Shown piece after piece: positions 41,449 to 45,144 of a DNA stretch of 45,144 nucleotides (positions within the stretch are counted from its first letter, which is position 1; the number at the start of each line of letters is the position of its first letter). A model generated the notes under the pieces. It saw only the letters and a list, made by a program, of their open reading frames with translations, made no database searches and was not told the origin of the DNA. The stretch covers positions 1-45,144 of the forward strand of contig JAIOXV010000007.1 in the NCBI GenBank assembly GCA_021741465.1, given 5' to 3'. The translations under genes were made by a program, and so were the position numbers. Origin of the DNA: Paracoccaceae bacterium (GTDB lineage: Bacteria > Pseudomonadota > Alphaproteobacteria > Rhodobacterales > Rhodobacteraceae).

Positions 41449-41726
41449 TCGGTCTTATCCGGGCGGGCCTGCTGGCCATCGTGCTCCTGACGGCGGTTTA
41501 TCTTCTGGTCTCGATCTATTCCCGATCTGTCCGGCGCGAAAAGCTGGAAAAGGCCTGGGACAGCGATCCCGACAAGCTGGGGGCTGAAAAAGCCGAGCGC
41601 GACGCCTATATCGAGGCTGGGATGGAGGCCTATCGCCACAGCCTGCGGCGCAAGCTGATCGTGCTGGTCTATATCATTCCCATGGCGGTGGTCTTGGCCA
41701 CGGTCTATGCCGTCAATTATCAGTAG
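41445..41726 (+). CDS. small two-helix membrane protein of the AAA+ operon, 93 aa
   Basis: The product has an N-terminal membrane helix (about residues 3-22, LIRAGLLAIVLLTAVYLLVS), a charged central stretch of about 45 residues (RREKLEKAWDSDPDKLGAEKAERDAYIEAG), and a second helix (about 71-90, LIVLVYIIPMAVVLATVYAV). This suggests an inner-membrane hairpin with the charged loop in the cytoplasm. It overlaps the 449-aa gene by 4 bases and lies 11 bases before the DUF1523 gene. I know no family name. With the next gene it would tether the system to the membrane. Confidence 0.8.
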   Translation: MIGLIRAGLLAIVLLTAVYLLVSIYSRSVRREKLEKAWDSDPDKLGAEKAERDAYIEAGMEAYRHSLRRKLIVLVYIIPMAVVLATVYAVNYQ

Positions 41727-41737
41727 GGGGGCCCCAG

Positions 41738-42412
41738 ATGTGGACCAAGATGAAATCGACATTCAGGATCATCGTCGCGGGCTTTGTGTTGGGTTTTTTG
41801 CACTATACCCTGCCACAGCACGATATCGTCCGGGTCACGGGCACCTATAACCGGCTGACCACCGTCGGAACCGAAAATTCCTGGGCCTATGCCTCGCCCG
41901 ATAGCGGCACGCTGGAAAGCTCTGTCACCCGTGACATCCGCTTTATCGAAGCCAGTTTCGAAGACGGCGGCGTGATGGTCTATCGCAACGAAGATACCGG
42001 CTGGATCTGGCCGCCCTATTTCAAATACGACAGTTCCAATCTGCAAGCCGAGGCGGGCAATCTGAAATCCGATGCCGCTAATCCGAAATGGGTCGTGGTC
42101 ACCCATTACGGCTGGCGTCTGCCGATCCTGTCGATCTATCCCAATGCCGTCTCGGTGCGCGAGGCCGCAAGCCCAGATGAACGGGTGATCCCCTATGTTT
42201 CGATCGTGGTCATCGCTTTCCTGATCTTCGCCGTCTTCATGATCCGCCGGATGTGGGCGCAGTTCTGGGAACGCTCGGTCGAACCCGTGGCCGCCGAAGT
42301 GGGCGAGGCCTGGGATGGTGTCGAAGCACAGGCCGAAGCCGCGCGTGCCAGCGCAAGCGGGTTCTTTGGCCGCATCGGGGCCTGGCTGAACAGTTGGCGG
42401 GCGAAGAAATAG
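41738..42412 (+). CDS. DUF1523 family membrane protein, 224 aa
   Basis: The N-terminal helix (about 8-25) followed by LHYTLPQHDIVRVTGTYNRL is the hallmark of DUF1523 proteins as I remember them. A periplasmic-looking domain of about 120 residues (NEDTGWIWPPYFKYDSSNLQAEA, VVVTHYGWRLPILSIYPNAV) leads to a second helix (about 150-172, VIPYVSIVVIAFLIFAVFMI) and a cytosolic Ala/Glu-rich tail. It is the last gene of the operon, following the two-helix protein by 11 bases, and is convergent with the GMC gene (10-base gap). Function unknown; topology would put a sensing or anchoring domain outside the membrane. Confidence 0.86.
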   Translation: MWTKMKSTFRIIVAGFVLGFLHYTLPQHDIVRVTGTYNRLTTVGTENSWAYASPDSGTLESSVTRDIRFIEASFEDGGVMVYRNEDTGWIWPPYFKYDSSNLQAEAGNLKSDAANPKWVVVTHYGWRLPILSIYPNAVSVREAASPDERVIPYVSIVVIAFLIFAVFMIRRMWAQFWERSVEPVAAEVGEAWDGVEAQAEAARASASGFFGRIGAWLNSWRAKK

Positions 42413-42422
42413 CCCCGCAGCC

Positions 42423-44021
42423 CTAACCGGCCACAATCATCGCGGCGGCCCGTTCCGCGATCATAAGGGTCGGCGCGTTGGTATTGCCGCCAATCAGCGC
42501 GGGCATCACACTGGCATCCACCACCCGCAAGCCCTGCACGCCCCGCACCCGCAAGGCCGGGTCCGTGACCGCCATGTCATCCTGCCCCATCCGGGCGGTG
42601 CCGACCGGATGATAGATGGTGTCGGCATGGCTGCGGATTGCCGCCTCAAGCCCCGCGTCGCTGCCGTCGTGGGGGTAAAGCCGCTTGCCCTTCCACGGGG
42701 CCATTTCCGGGCTTTCCAGCATCGCTTCGATGACCCGCGCGCCACACATCAGCACGGGCAGGTCCGCCGGATGGGAAAGAAAGCCCGGATCAATCAGCGC
42801 AGGGGCGGCGGGATCGACCGATTGCAGGCGCACGCTGCCGCGTGACTTCGGGCGCAGCACACAGACATGGGCGGAAAAACCGTCGGCGGCGTGCAGCTTG
42901 CGCATGTGCTGGTCAACAATGCCCACCACGAAATGCACCTGCAGATCGGGGCGCGCCAGTTCAGGCGCTGATCGGAAAAACGCCCCACCCTCGGCCATTG
43001 GGCTGGCAAAAAGCCCCTCGCCGGTTTTGCGCCAGTGCAGCCCCGCCTTGGCCAAACGCAGCAATCCGCGTGGGTTCAGCCCAACCGTGTCGCGGCGCAG
43101 GCTGTGGTGGCTGACGGTATAATCCAGATGATCCGCCAGGTTCTGCCCGACGCCCGGCAGATCATGCAGGATCGGCAGACCATGGGCGCGCAAATGATCT
43201 TCTGGCCCAATGCCCGAAAGCATCAAAAGCTGGGGCGAGCCGAAAGTCCCCTGCGCCACAATCACCTCGGCGCGGGCCTTCAAGGTGCGGCGATGAAGGC
43301 CGCGCTTCACGATCACCCCGGTTGCGCGCTTTGCCTCAAAGGTGATCTTTTCGGTTCGGGTCCGGGTCAAAACCGTCAGGTTCGGGCGGGACAACACCGG
43401 GTGCAGATAGGCAGCGGCGGCCGAACAGCGCTCGCCTTTTCTTGGCCCGGAATGGAACTCTGTCACCTGATAAAGCCCGGCGCCATCCTGCGTTTCGCCA
43501 TTGAAATCACCGCTTTGCGGCACCTGCACATCGCCCATGGCCCGAACGAAGGCGCGGGTGATAGGGCGGGGGTAAAGCTGGTCTGCCACCTGCAAGGGGC
43601 CATCAGCACCATGAAGTGCGCCGGGGCGGCAATTGCCTTCCGATGTCACGAACCACGGCAGAACGCTGGCCCAATCCCAGCCCTCGGCGCCCAGTTCGGC
43701 CCAACCATCATAATCCGATGGGTGGCCTCGGACATAAAGCATGGCATTGATCGCGGAAGACCCGCCAAGGCCCTTGCCCCGGGGCTGAAACCCGCGCCGG
43801 CCGTTCAGTCCGGGCTGCGGCACCGTGTGAAACGCCCAATTGTGAATGGGTGGGCGGCCCGAAACCATCGCCGCGACCAAGGCCGGCGCGCGGACCAAAA
43901 TGTCGCGCCCCATGCCGCCTGCCTCGATCAGGCAGACGCTCAGGTTCGGGTCTTGGGACAGGCGGGCTGCCAGAACGCATCCGGCCGAACCACCGCCGCA
44001 GATGATGTAATCAAACTCCAT
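42423..44021 (-). CDS. GMC-family oxidoreductase (alcohol/choline dehydrogenase-like)
   Basis: GMC enzymes are FAD-dependent oxidases or dehydrogenases of alcohols. The 532-aa protein has the FAD-binding GGGSAGCVLAARLS near the N-terminus, PRGKGLGGSSAINAMLYVRG (GMC signature 1), GTFGSPQLLMLSGIGP (signature 2), and the C-terminal catalytic region HPVGTARMG and GGNTNAPTLMIAERAA. It lacks an obvious signal peptide. BetA-type choline dehydrogenase is possible but no bet genes are nearby; a general AlkJ-like alcohol dehydrogenase is equally likely. It is a single gene between the AAA+ operon and pheT. Confidence 0.92.
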   Translation of the reverse strand: MEFDYIICGGGSAGCVLAARLSQDPNLSVCLIEAGGMGRDILVRAPALVAAMVSGRPPIHNWAFHTVPQPGLNGRRGFQPRGKGLGGSSAINAMLYVRGHPSDYDGWAELGAEGWDWASVLPWFVTSEGNCRPGALHGADGPLQVADQLYPRPITRAFVRAMGDVQVPQSGDFNGETQDGAGLYQVTEFHSGPRKGERCSAAAAYLHPVLSRPNLTVLTRTRTEKITFEAKRATGVIVKRGLHRRTLKARAEVIVAQGTFGSPQLLMLSGIGPEDHLRAHGLPILHDLPGVGQNLADHLDYTVSHHSLRRDTVGLNPRGLLRLAKAGLHWRKTGEGLFASPMAEGGAFFRSAPELARPDLQVHFVVGIVDQHMRKLHAADGFSAHVCVLRPKSRGSVRLQSVDPAAPALIDPGFLSHPADLPVLMCGARVIEAMLESPEMAPWKGKRLYPHDGSDAGLEAAIRSHADTIYHPVGTARMGQDDMAVTDPALRVRGVQGLRVVDASVMPALIGGNTNAPTLMIAERAAAMIVAG

Positions 44022-44094
44022 GGCCGCAGCCTACGGATGGCCCGGCGAAAAGCAAATCGAACCTTGCCACCAGCCCCACCCAGCCCCACGCCGC

Positions 44095-45144
44095 TTAGCC
44101 GCGCAGGGTGCCACCGGTGGCTTTGGTGACCTTTTCGATGATCTTTTTCGACACCGCGTCGATATCGGCCTCGGTCAGGGTCTTGTCCACGGGCTGCAAC
44201 CGCACCGTCAATGCGATCGACTTCTTGCCCAGGCCCATCTGCGCCTCGGCCTTGTCGCCGGTGAACTGGTCAAAGACCCGCACACTTTCGATCAGCGCCT
44301 TGTCGGCACCCTGAGCGGCATTGACCGCCGTCAGCGCCTCGACCGCTTTGTCCACCACAAAGGCGAAATCGCGGTCGACCGCTTGCAGATCGCTGTTCAC
44401 CAGCGCGGGCCGCGTGGGGGTCTTCACCTTGGGATGTGGCACATTGGCCACAAGCACGGTAAAGGCCATGGCCGGGCCCTTCACGCCCATTTCGGCCAGT
44501 ACCTTGGGATGAACTTCGCCAAATGTCGCCATGACATTCGGCCCAAGCCCGATGGCCCCAGACCGGCCAGGGTGAAACCAGGCGGCCACCTTGCGGCTGA
44601 CCTGCACCTTGGCGGGCGCGCCCAGGGCTGCAAGAACCGCCTCGACATCGGCTTTCACGTCAAACACATCCACCGGGCGGCGGCTGCCATGCGGATCCCG
44701 CGCGGCGGCGGCCCCGACCAACAGGCCCGCGGCCTGCAAATGCTGTTCGCCCGGCTCTCCACCATGAAAGGCCGGACCGGTTTCGGCAAGCGCAAGGTCC
44801 ATGAAACCGCGGGCCTGATTGCGGGCCGCCGCGCGCAGCAAGCCCGGCAAAAGGTCAGGCCGCAGATGGGTCATTTCTGACGAGATCGGGTTATCAACCC
44901 GCACCGCATCCGTGCCGCCGCCGAAAAGCTGCGCGGCAGTTTCGTCGATAAAGCTGTAGGTGACGCATTCATTATAGCCCAAGGCCGCGATTGTGCGCCG
45001 CGCTGCGCGTTCGCGCACCTGCATCGGCGTCAGAATGGGGCGCGGCACGCCGGGCATGATGCGTTGCAGCGGTTTTCCTTGCAGTTTGGCAAGGCTGGCC
45101 ACGCGCGCCACCTCTTCCACCAGATCGGCCTCGCCCAGCACATC
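44095..45144 (-). CDS. pheT: phenylalanyl-tRNA synthetase beta subunit (partial, 5' part outside window)
   Basis: The frame is open to the right edge; 349 C-terminal codons are present. The visible part starts within the B5 domain end (DVLGEADLVEEVARV), continues with the catalytic-like core (TPMQVRERAARRTIAALGYNECVTYSF, DNPISSEMTHLRPDLLPGLL), and ends in the anticodon-binding FDX-ACB domain (RDFAFVVDKAV, FDQFTG, GKKSIALTVRLQ, KTLTEADI). The enzyme (PheS2PheT2) charges tRNA-Phe. pheS would be expected to the right. In several relatives pheST follows rplT directly; here they are about 39 kb apart. Confidence 0.96.
   Translation of the reverse strand, partial: DVLGEADLVEEVARVASLAKLQGKPLQRIMPGVPRPILTPMQVRERAARRTIAALGYNECVTYSFIDETAAQLFGGGTDAVRVDNPISSEMTHLRPDLLPGLLRAAARNQARGFMDLALAETGPAFHGGEPGEQHLQAAGLLVGAAAARDPHGSRRPVDVFDVKADVEAVLAALGAPAKVQVSRKVAAWFHPGRSGAIGLGPNVMATFGEVHPKVLAEMGVKGPAMAFTVLVANVPHPKVKTPTRPALVNSDLQAVDRDFAFVVDKAVEALTAVNAAQGADKALIESVRVFDQFTGDKAEAQMGLGKKSIALTVRLQPVDKTLTEADIDAVSKKIIEKVTKATGGTLRG

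Noticed and set aside
1-45144. CRISPR array, insertion sequence, prophage, tRNA or rRNA
   Set aside because: No regularly spaced direct repeats, no transposase or integrase product, and no recognisable tRNA cloverleaf or T-loop sequence in the intergenic regions on reading; a tRNAscan run would settle the tRNA question.

Overview
The window looks like a chromosomal segment of an alphaproteobacterium of the order Rhodobacterales (Rhodobacteraceae/Paracoccaceae, Rhodobacter-like). The main reasons are a malyl-CoA/beta-methylmalyl-CoA lyase nearly identical, from memory, to Rhodobacter sphaeroides Mcl1; an fds-type NAD-dependent formate dehydrogenase operon; a pyk - small membrane protein - rpmI - rplT cluster; a Hint_2-type protein; and a DUF1523 protein. 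GC is high throughout, with a few conspicuous AT-rich spots. I see no IS element, prophage, CRISPR array, tRNA or rRNA.

Layout. 1-5.7 kb: partial EamA-type exporter, a 46-codon ORF, the polyhydroxybutyrate/acetoacetyl-CoA pair phaA-phaB, a stand-alone EAL c-di-GMP protein, tag, and rplT/rpmI. 5.7-12.6 kb: pyruvate kinase with a perfect 12-bp palindrome upstream, an N-formylglutamate amidohydrolase-like protein, a dipeptide epimerase plus D-amino-acid-aminotransferase-like pair, mcl1, and two tandem GyrI-like effector-binding proteins. 12.6-21.4 kb: dacB, nadD, ettA, a lower-GC orphan gene, a convergent intergenic region full of palindromic repeats, uvrC, a pteridine-reductase-like SDR, a zinc-ribbon protein and an SppA-like S49 protease. 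21.4-28.5 kb: a LysR regulator and the formate dehydrogenase operon fdsG-fdsB-(DUF4287)-fdsA-fdsC(fdhD)-fdsD. 28.6-35.6 kb: YghU-type glutathione S-transferase, Hint-domain protein, creatinase, an L,D-transpeptidase lipoprotein, a cupin and panBC. 35.7-42.4 kb: an uncharacterised co-directional operon. 42.4-45.1 kb: a GMC oxidoreductase and the 3' part of pheT.

The best candidate for an undescribed system is the 35,742-42,412 operon. It encodes a cytosolic coiled-coil protein that to my eye resembles TelA, an unrecognised 373-aa protein, an AAA+ ATPase, an unrecognised 449-aa protein, a two-helix membrane protein and a DUF1523 membrane protein. An operator-like inverted repeat lies just upstream. 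Gene order, overlaps and composition suggest a membrane-anchored ATPase machine; its function cannot be read from the sequence.

Metabolically the window combines formate oxidation to CO2 with NADH production, one-carbon/acetyl-CoA assimilation (Mcl1), PHB precursor synthesis, pantothenate synthesis and creatine breakdown. Regulation visible in sequence: four ATTGA/TCAAT half-sites before fdsG (probably for the LysR protein), GTTAGCGCTAAC before pyk (probably a LacI-family operator), a CTGCAA/TTGCAG dyad between mcl1 and the epimerase, and a DnaA box in the AT-rich uvrC upstream region. Family assignments come from recognising motifs by eye; no database search was run.
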